Positions 8,926-17,305 of a stretch of DNA of 64,000 bases are shown here, one piece after another. The stretch covers positions 558,001 to 622,000 of the forward strand of contig NZ_BEVZ01000004.1 of the NCBI RefSeq assembly GCF_003112515.1, read 5' to 3'. The translations under genes and the position numbers were made by a program. The notes under the pieces are model-generated. The model was not told where the DNA came from and searched no databases. It saw nothing but the letters and a program-made list of their open reading frames with translations. The stretch comes from Streptomyces fragilis. GTDB taxonomy: Bacteria; Actinomycetota; Actinomycetes; Streptomycetales; Streptomycetaceae. Numbering within the stretch: the stretch's first letter is position 1; each line of letters opens with the position of its first letter.

Positions 8926-9336
8926 TCAGCGGTTGCGGCCACCCCCGAGGGTGGCGCAGATCATAGCGACCACCATCCCGCCGAGCAGGAACAGGTAGGG
9001 CCGCAGGCTCGCGCCGAACACGAAGTCGCCCTCGGGCCGGCTGGTGGTGAGCAGCACGACCGCGGCCAGCCACCCGACGACCGGCACCGCCGCGCCGGCC
9101 CGCGTACCCGTCAGGCGGGCGCCGCCGAGGAAGGTCCCGGCGGCCCCGGCGAGCGCCAGCAGCAGCCCGGCCGGGAAGAAGGCGCCCTGCACCAGCGCCC
9201 CGGCCACCCCGACCACGGCGCCCAGCAGGAGGAGCCCGGCGTACGCGGCGGTCCGGCCGGCCGACGGCATCCGCAGCGGCTGGGCCAGCAGGCTCCCGGC
9301 GGGCCGCTGCCCGGGGTCCTTGAAGTTCGCGCTCAT
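8926..9336 (-). CDS. DUF6113-type integral membrane protein
   Basis: 136-residue protein starting at ATG 9336, which overlaps the mshB stop by four bases (ATGA), so it is translationally coupled to mshB. It has four hydrophobic segments (YAGLLLLGAVVGVAGAL, FFPAGLLLALAGAAGTFL, AAVPVVGWLAAVVLL, YLFLLGGMVVAMICATL) and a GGGRNR tail. No catalytic motif. The coupling with mshB is conserved in Streptomyces as far as I recall, yet its role in mycothiol metabolism, if any, is unknown. Confidence 0.75.
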   Translation of the reverse strand: MSANFKDPGQRPAGSLLAQPLRMPSAGRTAAYAGLLLLGAVVGVAGALVQGAFFPAGLLLALAGAAGTFLGGARLTGTRAGAAVPVVGWLAAVVLLTTSRPEGDFVFGASLRPYLFLLGGMVVAMICATLGGGRNR

Positions 9337-10250
9337 GCGGCGCCTCCCTCGGTCGCGGCGGGCGCCGGGGTGATGCCGGCGAACAGGTCGGTCTCGACGC
9401 CCGGTCCGCCCGGCCGGCCCTTCACCAACTGGTAGTGCTCCACCGCGAACAGCGGCTGGGCCTGGTCGTTGGAGAGCGCGAACCAGGGGCCGTGGACGGC
9501 GATCTGGGTGGCGTGGGCGGTCATCGCGGCGGCCTTGGCGGCGGCGTACGCGGTGCCCTCGGCGTCGAGCCGGGCAGTCACCAGGGACGGGTCGTCCACG
9601 ATGCCGGGCAGGTCGTCCACGGCGGCTGCCGCGGCGAACGGGAGACCGGGCAGCGCCTCGCGCAGGCGGGCGAAGGCCTCCTCGGCGACCGCGCGGGGCA
9701 TCCGGGTCCAGTAGATCTTGGGGATGTCCCAGGCCTCGCCGAGGTCGGGGCGCAGGCCCGGGTCGGCGGCCAGTTCGGCCGCGCGCATGGCGACGCGGTG
9801 GGCCTGGACGTGGTCGGGGTGGCCGTAGCCGCCGTTCGGGTCGTAGGTGACCAGGACCTGGGGGCGAACCTCGCGGATCACGGCGACCAGGTGCTCGGCG
9901 GCCTCGTCGACGGGGGCTCCCCAGAAGGCGCCCGGCGCGTCGTTGTCGGGCAGGCCCATCATCCCGGAGTCGCCGTAGCGGCCAGCCCCGCCGAGCAGCC
10001 GGACGTCGTGGACGCCCAGTTCGCGCATGGCGGCGGCCAGTTCCTGGCGGCGGTGCGCGCCCAGGGCGGCGCCGGACAGGTGCGCCAGCTCGGGCGGGAT
10101 CACCTCGCCGAGCTCGCCCAGCGTGCACGTCACCAGGGTGACCCCGGCGCCCTCGGCCGCGTAGCGGGCCATCGTGGCGCCGTTGTTGATCGACTCGTCG
10201 TCCGGGTGCGCGTGCACCAGCAGCAGGCGGCGAGCGGGCGTTTCCGTCAT
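9333..10250 (-). CDS. mshB: GlcNAc-Ins deacetylase of mycothiol biosynthesis
   Basis: 305-residue Zn-dependent LmbE-family deacetylase that converts 1D-myo-inositol 2-acetamido-2-deoxy-glucopyranoside to the amine, the second step of mycothiol synthesis. The N-terminus carries the metal motif VHAHPDDE (AHPDDE at residues 14-19), then ATMARYAAEGAGVTLVTCTLGE, and the distal GHPDHVQAH motif supplies the third histidine. The sequence is longer than the paralogous conjugate amidase Mca would match at GMMGLPDND...FWG, which is MshB-like. Overlaps the downstream membrane gene by four bases. Confidence 0.92.
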   Translation of the reverse strand: MTETPARRLLLVHAHPDDESINNGATMARYAAEGAGVTLVTCTLGELGEVIPPELAHLSGAALGAHRRQELAAAMRELGVHDVRLLGGAGRYGDSGMMGLPDNDAPGAFWGAPVDEAAEHLVAVIREVRPQVLVTYDPNGGYGHPDHVQAHRVAMRAAELAADPGLRPDLGEAWDIPKIYWTRMPRAVAEEAFARLREALPGLPFAAAAAVDDLPGIVDDPSLVTARLDAEGTAYAAAKAAAMTAHATQIAVHGPWFALSNDQAQPLFAVEHYQLVKGRPGGPGVETDLFAGITPAPAATEGGAA

Positions 10251-10354
10251 GGGGCCAGCTTAGGCGCGGGCCCGCCGCCCGGCGGAACACCCCGGGGCAC
10301 CGCCTGGTGTACGCCGCCGTCCTGGGGGTATCCGGGACGGTGGAGGACGCCGGG

Positions 10355-10549
10355 TCAGAACTTGAAGCTGCCGATCATGCCGGCGATGTTGTTCGTCAGC
10401 TCGTTGATCGTGGGGGCCACCGACGACGCGGCGAGATAGAACCCGAGCAGCATGCAGACGATCGCATGCCCCGCCTTCAGCCCCGACTTCTTGATCAGCA
10501 GGAAGACGACGATCGCCAGCAGCACCACCACCGAGATCGAGAGTGCCAC
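10355..10549 (-). CDS. Conserved 64-residue membrane protein
   Basis: Begins MALSISVVVLLAIVVFLLIKKSGLKAGHAI: one strong N-terminal membrane helix, a short basic loop, then a second hydrophobic segment (VCMLLGFYLAASS) and an amphipathic end (INELTNNIAGMIGSF). A ribosome site (GGAGGTGA) lies just before the ATG. It keeps normal Streptomyces codon use. I recall near-identical proteins next to mshB in other Streptomyces, but no function. The next gene downstream on this strand, mshB, starts 104 bases later. Confidence 0.75.
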   Translation of the reverse strand: MALSISVVVLLAIVVFLLIKKSGLKAGHAIVCMLLGFYLAASSVAPTINELTNNIAGMIGSFKF

Positions 10550-10726
10550 GGCGGTTCACCTCCAAAGCTCCCGAGGACACAGGCAGTCGGACCGAAGGGG
10601 CGACAAATCCTTCGCGCAGCCAGCAGGTTGATACCCACCGGACGGCAGTGATCATAACTATTCGGGGCAACGCATCGGTCGGCGCACAGCCGCACAAGGG
10701 GGGCGCATGGCCAATATGGTCGGGTC

Positions 10727-12880
10727 ATGCAGACGGACACCGAATCCTTCCCCCGGCGGTACGCCCGCACCCAGCGATTCACCCTCGGAGCGCCCCGCGC
10801 GTTCACCGTCGCGCCTGACGGCTCACGGGTCGTCTTCCTGCGCTCGCGTTCCGGCACCGACCGGGCGGGCGCCCTGTGGGTGCTGGACCTGCGGCCCGGT
10901 CAGGAGCCGGCGGAACGGCTCGTGGCGGACCCGGTCGCCCTGCTCGGCGGCGGCGAGGAGGACCTCTCCCCGCAGGAGCGGGCCCGGCGTGAACGGAGCC
11001 GCGAGGGCGGCGCCGGCATCGTCTCCCACGCCACCGACGCCGCCGCTGATTTGGCATGTTTTGCCTTGTCAGGGCGGCTTTTCTGCGCTGCGACGGCGGA
11101 CGGGGCGGTGCGCGAACTGCGGGTCCCCGGGCCGGTGACCGACCCTCGCCCCTCCCCCGACGGACGTCTCGTCGCCTATGCCGCGGGCGGCGCGCTCAGG
11201 GTCGTCGGAGCGGACGGCGAGGGGGACAGGGCCCTGGCGGAACCGGAGTCCGGGACGGTCGCGTACGGGCTCGCCGAGTTCGTCGCGGCGGAGGAGATGG
11301 GACGCGACCGGGGCTTCTGGTGGTCCCCGGGATCGGACCGGCTGCTGGTCGCCCGGTACGACGACGCGCCGGTCCGGCGGTGGTGGATCGCCGATCCCGC
11401 GAACCCCGGCAGCGAACCGCGGGCGCACGCGTACCCCGCGGCCGGAACCCCCAACGCGGACGTACAGCTGTTCGCCCTGGGTCTCGACGGCAGTCGCGCG
11501 GAGGTCGTCTGGGACCGCGAGGCGTTCCCGTACCTGGCGCGAGTGCACTGGTCAGCGGCCGGTTCGCCGCTGATCCTGGTGCAGAGCCGGGACCAGCGCA
11601 CGCAGCTCACGCTCGCCGTCGACCCGGACACCGGGGCCACCCGCACGGTGCTCCGCGAGAAAGATCCAACATGGCTTGAATTGTTCGCCGCCACGCCCTG
11701 CTGGAGTCCCGGCGGGGAGCTGGTGCGGATCACCGACGAGAGCGGGGCGCGGGCCCTGGCGGTGGGCGACCGCACCCTCACCGACGCACGGCTGCACCTG
11801 CGGGCGGTGCTGGACGTCGGCGAGGACGACGTCCTGGTGTCCGCCTCCGCGGGCGAGGGGGCGCGCGAGGCGGAACTCGGCGAGGTGCACGTCCACCGGG
11901 TCACCGCCGACGGGGTCGAGCGGGTGTCGCGGGAGCCCGGCGTCCACACGGCGGTGCGCTCGGGCGGGGTGACGGTCCTGGTGTCCTCCGTGCTCGACCG
12001 GCCCGGGGCGGTGGCGCGGGTGCTGCGCGACGGGGAGGAGGTCGCGCGGATCGCCTCGCACGCCGCGGACCCCGGCCTGACCCCGAGGATCTCCCTGACC
12101 GAGGCGGGCGCCCGGCGCATTCCGTGCGCTGTGCTGTTGCCCGCGCACCACCGCGCCGGCGACCTCCTGCCCGTCCTGATGGACCCGTACGGCGGACCGC
12201 ACGGGCAGCGCGTGTACGCCGCCCACAACGCCCACTTGACCTCGCAGTGGCTCGCCGACCAGGGGTTCGCGGTGATCGTCGCCGACGGGCGGGGAACGCC
12301 GGGGCGCTCGCCCGCCTGGGAGAAGGCCGTAGCGGGTGACCTGACGCTCGCCCTGGAGGACCAGATCGACGCCCTCCACGACCTCGCCGAGCGGTATCCG
12401 CTGGACCTCACGCGGGTCGCGATCCGGGGCTGGTCGTTCGGCGGGTACCTCGCCGCGCTGGCGGTGCTGCGGCGGCCGGACGTCTTCGCCGCGGGGGTCG
12501 CGGGGGCGCCGGTCAGCGACCTGCGGCTCTACGACACCCACTACACCGAGCGCTACCTCGGGGATCCGGCGGTCGACGGGGACGCCTACGCGGCGAGTTC
12601 GCTGGTGACGGACGAAGGGCTCTCCGGGGCGGCGGAGACCGTGCGGCCGTTGATGGTGATCCACGGGCTGGCGGACGACAACGTGGTGGTCGCGCACTCG
12701 CTGCGGTTGTCCTCCGCGTTGCTGGCGGCGGGGCGGCCGCACGAGGTCCTGCCGTTGTCGGGGGTGACGCACATGACGCCGCAGGAGCGGGTGGCGGAGA
12801 ACCTGCTCCTGCTGCAGGTGGACTTCCTGCGGCGGTCCCTGGGCCTGACGCCGCCGAGGGGCGGTTCCGCGGTGGGGTGA
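10727..12880 (+). CDS. S9 family prolyl oligopeptidase / dipeptidyl-peptidase IV-like
   Basis: 717-residue serine peptidase without a signal peptide, so cytoplasmic. The N-terminal 440 residues form the beta-propeller (repeated WSPGSDRLLVARYDD, WSAAGSPLILVQ-type blades) and the C-terminal 250 an alpha/beta-hydrolase domain. The catalytic Ser is in GWSFGGYLAAL (about residue 569), Asp in HGLADDNVV (about 650), His in GVTHMTPQE (about 682). DPYGGPHGQRV and the propeller glutamates (AEFVAAEEMGRDRGFWWSP) match the DPP-IV subgroup, which binds the substrate N-terminus. The product probably trims proline-containing peptides; it sits directly before two oligopeptide importers, on the opposite strand. 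Confidence 0.9.
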   Translation: MQTDTESFPRRYARTQRFTLGAPRAFTVAPDGSRVVFLRSRSGTDRAGALWVLDLRPGQEPAERLVADPVALLGGGEEDLSPQERARRERSREGGAGIVSHATDAAADLACFALSGRLFCAATADGAVRELRVPGPVTDPRPSPDGRLVAYAAGGALRVVGADGEGDRALAEPESGTVAYGLAEFVAAEEMGRDRGFWWSPGSDRLLVARYDDAPVRRWWIADPANPGSEPRAHAYPAAGTPNADVQLFALGLDGSRAEVVWDREAFPYLARVHWSAAGSPLILVQSRDQRTQLTLAVDPDTGATRTVLREKDPTWLELFAATPCWSPGGELVRITDESGARALAVGDRTLTDARLHLRAVLDVGEDDVLVSASAGEGAREAELGEVHVHRVTADGVERVSREPGVHTAVRSGGVTVLVSSVLDRPGAVARVLRDGEEVARIASHAADPGLTPRISLTEAGARRIPCAVLLPAHHRAGDLLPVLMDPYGGPHGQRVYAAHNAHLTSQWLADQGFAVIVADGRGTPGRSPAWEKAVAGDLTLALEDQIDALHDLAERYPLDLTRVAIRGWSFGGYLAALAVLRRPDVFAAGVAGAPVSDLRLYDTHYTERYLGDPAVDGDAYAASSLVTDEGLSGAAETVRPLMVIHGLADDNVVVAHSLRLSSALLAAGRPHEVLPLSGVTHMTPQERVAENLLLLQVDFLRRSLGLTPPRGGSAVG

Positions 12881-12904
12881 GGCCGGGGCACGGCGCCCGG
12901 GGGC

Positions 12905-12936
12905 CCGGGCCGGGGTCTTGGGAGGCCCCGGCCCGG
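12905..12936. terminator. Bidirectional terminator
   Basis: Perfect 11-bp stem CCGGGCCGGGG / CCCCGGCCCGG (12905-12915 with 12926-12936), 10-base loop, between the peptidase stop (12880) and the convergent ABC ATPase stop (13018). Confidence 0.65.
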
Positions 12937-13017
12937 TTCACGGCACCCGCACGGCCGTACGGTACGGAGTCTTCCCCGTCCGTGTGGCGGGGGCGGGTCC
13001 GCGCAGTTGCCGTGCTG

Positions 13018-14100
13018 TTAAGGCTGGACGGCGGGGTCGTCGGGCGGCACGACCCGCTTCTCCTCCGCGAAGTGACAGGCCGACGGATGGGCGGCCGGGC
13101 CCCCCTCGCCGCGGAACGCCTCCGGGACGGCGAGCAGCGGGACCTCGTCCGCGCACCGCTGCCGCGCCTTCCAGCAGCGGGTGCGGAAGCGGCAGCCGGA
13201 GGGGATGTTCGTCGGCGAGGGCACGTCCCCGGTGAGGATGATCCGCTCCCGGCGGTCGCGGGCCTGCGGGTCGGGGACGGGGACGGCGGAGAGCAGGGCC
13301 TGCGTGTAGGGGTGCGTGGGGTGGTCGTAGATCTGGCCGTCGGTGCCGATCTCCATGATGCGGCCGAGGTACATCACCCCCACGCGGTCCGAGATGTGCC
13401 GCACGACGGACAGGTCGTGCGCGATGAAGACGTAGGCGAGGCCGAACTCGTCCTGGAGCCGCTCCAGCAGGTTGACCACCTGCGCCTGGACCGAGACGTC
13501 CAGCGCGGAGACCGGTTCGTCGGCGACGATGATCTCGGGGCGCAGCGCCAGGCCCCGCGCGATGCCGATGCGCTGGCGCTGCCCGCCGGAGAACTGGTGC
13601 GGGTAGCGGTTGATGTGCTCGGGGTTGAGGCCCACCACCTCCAGCAGCCCCTGCACGCGCCGCCGCCGGTCGCCCTTCGGTGCGACCTCGGGATGGATGT
13701 CGTAGGGCTCGCCGACGATGTCGCCGACCGTCATCCGGGGGTTGAGCGAGGTGTAGGGGTCCTGGAACACCATCTGGATGTTGCGGCGGACGGCCTTCAG
13801 CGCGCGCCCGGACAGCCGGGTGACGTCCTCGCCCTTGTAGCGGATCGCCCCCGCGGTGGGGCGTTCGAGGTTGACCAGCATCCGCGCCACCGTGGACTTG
13901 CCGCAGCCGGACTCCCCGACGATGCCGAGGGTCTCGCCGCGGCCGAGGGCGAAGTCGACGCCGTCGACCGCCTTCACCGCGCCGGTCTGCTTGCGGAAGA
14001 GGATGCCCCGGGTGAGCGGGTAGTGCTTGACGAGCCCCTCGACCTCGAGGATCGGCTCGGTCGTCGTCTCCGTGCCGGGCACGGGCGCCATGGTGGCCAT
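13018..14100 (-). CDS. Oligopeptide ABC transporter ATPase (DppF/OppF type)
   Basis: 360-residue nucleotide-binding subunit that powers peptide import on the cytoplasmic face. Start ATG 14100 is preceded by AGGAG; the 37 extra codons upstream lie inside a repeat and are ignored. Walker A GESGCGKST, Q-loop MVFQDPYTSLNPR, signature FSGGQRQRIGIARGLA, Walker B IIVADEPVSALD, switch His in FIAHDLSVV, and the C-terminal oligo_HPY region with PSGCRFRTRCW. Last gene of the first five-gene operon; 188 bases, partly a direct repeat, separate it from the upstream ATPase gene, an unusually wide gap for this operon type. Confidence 0.92.
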   Translation of the reverse strand: MATMAPVPGTETTTEPILEVEGLVKHYPLTRGILFRKQTGAVKAVDGVDFALGRGETLGIVGESGCGKSTVARMLVNLERPTAGAIRYKGEDVTRLSGRALKAVRRNIQMVFQDPYTSLNPRMTVGDIVGEPYDIHPEVAPKGDRRRRVQGLLEVVGLNPEHINRYPHQFSGGQRQRIGIARGLALRPEIIVADEPVSALDVSVQAQVVNLLERLQDEFGLAYVFIAHDLSVVRHISDRVGVMYLGRIMEIGTDGQIYDHPTHPYTQALLSAVPVPDPQARDRRERIILTGDVPSPTNIPSGCRFRTRCWKARQRCADEVPLLAVPEAFRGEGGPAAHPSACHFAEEKRVVPPDDPAVQP

Positions 14101-14143
14101 CGGTTCTCCTGGCGGTCGGTTCGGCCGGCGGGGGCGGTCGGGC

Positions 14144-14253
14144 GGCGGATCCCCACCGGTGAGGCGGCGGGTGGAGGCGGGGACGGGAACGGGCGGGTGG
14201 CGGACTCCCACCGGCGAGGCGGCGGGCAGGCGCGGGGACTGGGACGGGCGACG
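14144..14253. repeat. Degenerate direct repeat, two copies of about 55 bases
   Basis: Copy 1 begins GGCGGATCCCCACCGG at 14144, copy 2 GGCGGACTCCCACCGG at 14199; both continue with GAGGCGGCGGG and a purine-rich tail. It fills most of the spacer between the two ATPase genes of the first operon. No gene or clear hairpin in it. Confidence 0.6.
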
Positions 14254-14288
14254 AGGCGGGGCGCGGGCGGCGAGGCAGGGGCGGGCGG

Positions 14289-15305
14289 TCAGCGGGACCC
14301 GGTGCCCTCCAGGCAGTCGCGCCAGAAGTGGCAGGCGCTGCCCCGCCCCTCCCCCGTGGCGAGCCCTGCGGCGCCGCCGGGTTCCACCGCGTACAGCGGG
14401 GGCACGTCGGTGCGGCAGACGTCCTGGGCCATCGGGCAGCGCGGGTGGAAGGGACAGCCGGGCGGGACGGCGGTGAGGCTGGGCGGCAGGCCCTTGATCG
14501 CGTACAGCTCGCGGCCCTTGTGGTCCAGGCGCGGGATGGAGTCCAGCAGGCCCCGGGTGTACGGGTGGGCGGGCGCCTTGTAGAGGTCGTGCACCGGGGC
14601 CGTCTCGACGATCCGCCCGGCGTACATCACGGCGATCCTGTCGGCGACGTCGGCGACCACGCCGAGGTCGTGGGTGATCAGGATCAGGCCCATCCGGTAC
14701 TCGCGCTGCAGCTCGGCGAGCAGGTCCATGACCTGCGCCTGGACCGTCACGTCCAGCGCGGTGGTGGGTTCGTCGGCGATGATCAGCGCCGGGCGCAGGG
14801 CCAGCGCCATGGCGATCATGATGCGCTGGCGCATGCCGCCGGAGAACTGGTGCGGGTAGTCGCGCACCCGCTGGGCGGCGGCCGGGATGCGGACCCGGTC
14901 CATCAGCTCGACCGCCCTGGCGCGGGCGTCCTTCTTCGACATGCCGCGGTGGACGACGAACATCTCGCCCAGCTGGTCCCCCACGGTGAGCACCGGGTTG
15001 AGGGAGGAGAGCGCGTCCTGGAAGATCATCGCCATCTCCGCGCCGCGGATGCCGCGCCGTTCCTCCTCCTTCAGGCGCAGCAGGTCGCGCCCCTGGAAGA
15101 GGATCTCGCCGCCGGTGATCCGGCCGGGCGGCACGTCGAGGATGCCCATGATCGCCTGGGCGGTGACGGACTTGCCGGAGCCGGACTCGCCGAGCACGGC
15201 GAGCGTCTCCCCTTCGGCGACCTCGTAGCTGACCCCGTTGACCGCCTTCGCGACGCCTTCCCGGGTGGTGAACTCCACGCGCAGGTCGCGGACCTCGAGC
15301 AGCAT
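14289..15305 (-). CDS. Oligopeptide ABC transporter ATPase (DppD/OppD type)
   Basis: 338 residues. Second nucleotide-binding subunit of the same importer. Walker A GESGSGKSVTAQ, Q-loop MIFQDALSSLNPV, signature FSGGMRQRIMIAMALA, Walker B LIIADEPTTALD, switch His LITHDLGVVADVADR, and C-terminal oligo_HPY segment with PPGCPFHPRCPMAQD, which is D-type rather than F-type. Starts 7 bases after the stop of the upstream permease (15313), so it is translated in the same operon. Lies with no sign of disruption. Confidence 0.92.
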   Translation of the reverse strand: MLLEVRDLRVEFTTREGVAKAVNGVSYEVAEGETLAVLGESGSGKSVTAQAIMGILDVPPGRITGGEILFQGRDLLRLKEEERRGIRGAEMAMIFQDALSSLNPVLTVGDQLGEMFVVHRGMSKKDARARAVELMDRVRIPAAAQRVRDYPHQFSGGMRQRIMIAMALALRPALIIADEPTTALDVTVQAQVMDLLAELQREYRMGLILITHDLGVVADVADRIAVMYAGRIVETAPVHDLYKAPAHPYTRGLLDSIPRLDHKGRELYAIKGLPPSLTAVPPGCPFHPRCPMAQDVCRTDVPPLYAVEPGGAAGLATGEGRGSACHFWRDCLEGTGSR

Positions 15306-15312
15306 GGGCGGC

Positions 15313-16341
15313 TCACCTCAGCTTCGGGTCGAGGGCGTCGCGGACCGCGTCGCCGAGCATGATGAACGCCAGCACCGTGATCGCCAGCGCGCCGGCCGGC
15401 CAGAGCAGCATGTGCGGGGCGTTGCGGATGTACGGGGAGGCGGAGGAGATGTCGATGCCCCAGCTGACCGTGGGCGGTCTGAGGCCGACGCCCAGGAAGG
15501 ACAGTGTGGCCTCCAGGGCGATGTAGGTGCCCAGCGCGATGGTGGCGACCACGATCACCGGGGCGACGGCGTTGGGCGCGATGTGCCGCAGCAGCATCCG
15601 GGGGCTGGACGCGCCGAGCGCGCGGGCGGCCTGCACGTAGTCGTGCTGCCGGGCGGTGATGACCGAGCCGCGGGCGATGCGGGAGATCTGCGGCCAGCCC
15701 AGCAGCACCATGAAGCCGATCACCGGCCAGACGGTGTTGCTGGTGACCACCGACAGCAGCACCAGGCCGCCCAGCACCACCGGGATGGCGAAGAAGACGT
15801 CGGTGAGCCGGGAGAGCAGGGCGTCCCAGATGCCGCTGAAGAACCCGGCCAGCCCGCCCAGGACGCTGCCGAGGAGGGCGACGCCGAGGGTGGCACAGAC
15901 GCCGACGGTCACCGAGGTGCGGGCGCCGTACACGGTGCGGGTGTACACGTCGCAGCCCTGGGCGTTGAAGCCGAAGGGGTGGCCGGGCTGGGAGCCCTGC
16001 TGGGCCTTCGCCAGGTCGCAGTCGAGGGGGTCGCCCGAGGTCAGCAGGGTGGGCCAGACCGAGATGAGGACCAGGAAGAGGATCAGCAACGCGGAGACGA
16101 CGAAGACCGGGTTGCGGCGCAGGTCGCGCCAGGCGTCCGACCACAGGGACCGGGGCCGGCCGGCCGGCTCGGCGCCGTCGTGCTCGGGGTCGCGCTCCAG
16201 CGTCCGGCCCTCGTCGGCCGCCAGGTCCATGGAGCCGCCGAAGCCCGTCCCGGCGACCGCCCCGTCCTCGGGGCCGGCGCCGTCGTCGGAGCGTCCGCCG
16301 TCCAGCTCGCCGGGGTCGGTGTTCGGCCGGGGCTCAGGCAT
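15313..16341 (-). CDS. Oligopeptide ABC transporter permease (DppC/OppC type)
   Basis: 342-residue membrane subunit. The first 75 residues are a charged, acidic cytoplasmic extension; then WRDLRRNPVFVVSALLILFLVL begins the conserved OppC N-terminal helix. The permease core carries the EAA-like loop ARALGASSPRMLLRHIAPNAVAPVIV (about residues 255-280), which contacts the ATPases. Six membrane segments are expected. The start codon overlaps the end of the upstream permease by 8 bases (16334-16341), a tight coupling typical of heterodimeric permeases. Confidence 0.9.
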   Translation of the reverse strand: MPEPRPNTDPGELDGGRSDDGAGPEDGAVAGTGFGGSMDLAADEGRTLERDPEHDGAEPAGRPRSLWSDAWRDLRRNPVFVVSALLILFLVLISVWPTLLTSGDPLDCDLAKAQQGSQPGHPFGFNAQGCDVYTRTVYGARTSVTVGVCATLGVALLGSVLGGLAGFFSGIWDALLSRLTDVFFAIPVVLGGLVLLSVVTSNTVWPVIGFMVLLGWPQISRIARGSVITARQHDYVQAARALGASSPRMLLRHIAPNAVAPVIVVATIALGTYIALEATLSFLGVGLRPPTVSWGIDISSASPYIRNAPHMLLWPAGALAITVLAFIMLGDAVRDALDPKLR

Positions 16342-17257
16342 AGCGGATCCTCGGGTCGAGAACGGCGTACAGGAGGTCGACGATCAGGTTCGCCGCGAGG
16401 AAGACCAGCACCAGCACCGTCACGAAGCCGACCACGGTCTGGGTGTTCTGCCGGAGGATGCCCTGGTAGAGCTGGTAGCCGACGCCGTGGATGTTGAAGA
16501 TCCGCTCGGTGACGATGGCGCCGCCCATGAGCGCGCCGACGTCGGTGCCGATGAAGGTGACCACGGGGATCAGCGAGTTGCGCAGCAGGTGCCGGGAGAC
16601 CACCCGGCGGCGCGGGAGCCCTTTGGCGACGGCCGTGCGGACGTAGTCGGAGCGGCGGTTCTCGGCGATGGAGGTCCGGGTCAGCCGGGTGACGTAGGCC
16701 AGCGACACCGAGGCCAGCACCAGGCCGGGGACGATCAGCTCGCCGAAGGTGGCGTCGGAGGAGACCGACGGGTTGATCCAGCCCCACTTCACGCCCAGCA
16801 GCAGCTGGAGCAGCAGGCCCGTGACGAAGGTGGGGACGGAGATCACGACCAGGGTGGCGACCAGCACGCCGGTGTCGACCGGGCGGCCGCGGCGCATCCC
16901 GGTGACCACGCCGAGGACGATGCCGATGACGATCTCGAAGACGATGGCCACCAGGGTCAGCCGGATGGTCACCGGGAAGGCGGTGGCCATCAGTTCGGTG
17001 ACCTTCTGGCCGTTGAAGGCCGTGCCGAAGTCGCCGGTGAGCACGTTGCCCATGTAGGTGAGGTACTGCTTCCAGACGGGCTGGTCGAGGCCGAACTCCG
17101 CCTTGAGGCGGGCCGCCGTCGCCGGGTCGCAGGCGCGCTCGCCGCAGAGCCCGGCGATCGGGTCTCCCATGACGTTGACCATCAGGAAGATCAGCAGCGT
17201 CGCCCCCACGAACACGGGGATCATCTGGAGCAGACGCCGGATCACGTAGCGTCCCAT
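16334..17257 (-). CDS. Oligopeptide ABC transporter permease (DppB/OppB type)
   Basis: 307-residue membrane subunit starting MGRYVIRRLLQMIPVFVGATLLIFL, the typical OppB first helix. A periplasmic-type loop with two cysteines (GLCGERACDPATA) follows, and the ATPase-contacting loop reads RTAVAKGLPRRRVVSRHLLRNSLIPVV. About six helices. Follows the substrate-binding lipoprotein by 48 bases; a small stem (GAACCC/GGGTTC, around 17284-17302) occupies that gap and may dampen downstream expression. Confidence 0.9.
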   Translation of the reverse strand: MGRYVIRRLLQMIPVFVGATLLIFLMVNVMGDPIAGLCGERACDPATAARLKAEFGLDQPVWKQYLTYMGNVLTGDFGTAFNGQKVTELMATAFPVTIRLTLVAIVFEIVIGIVLGVVTGMRRGRPVDTGVLVATLVVISVPTFVTGLLLQLLLGVKWGWINPSVSSDATFGELIVPGLVLASVSLAYVTRLTRTSIAENRRSDYVRTAVAKGLPRRRVVSRHLLRNSLIPVVTFIGTDVGALMGGAIVTERIFNIHGVGYQLYQGILRQNTQTVVGFVTVLVLVFLAANLIVDLLYAVLDPRIRYA

Positions 17258-17305
17258 GGTGCCTCCCGGCCTCGGGGTGGGGCCGAACCCACGGCGGGTT
17301 CCGGC

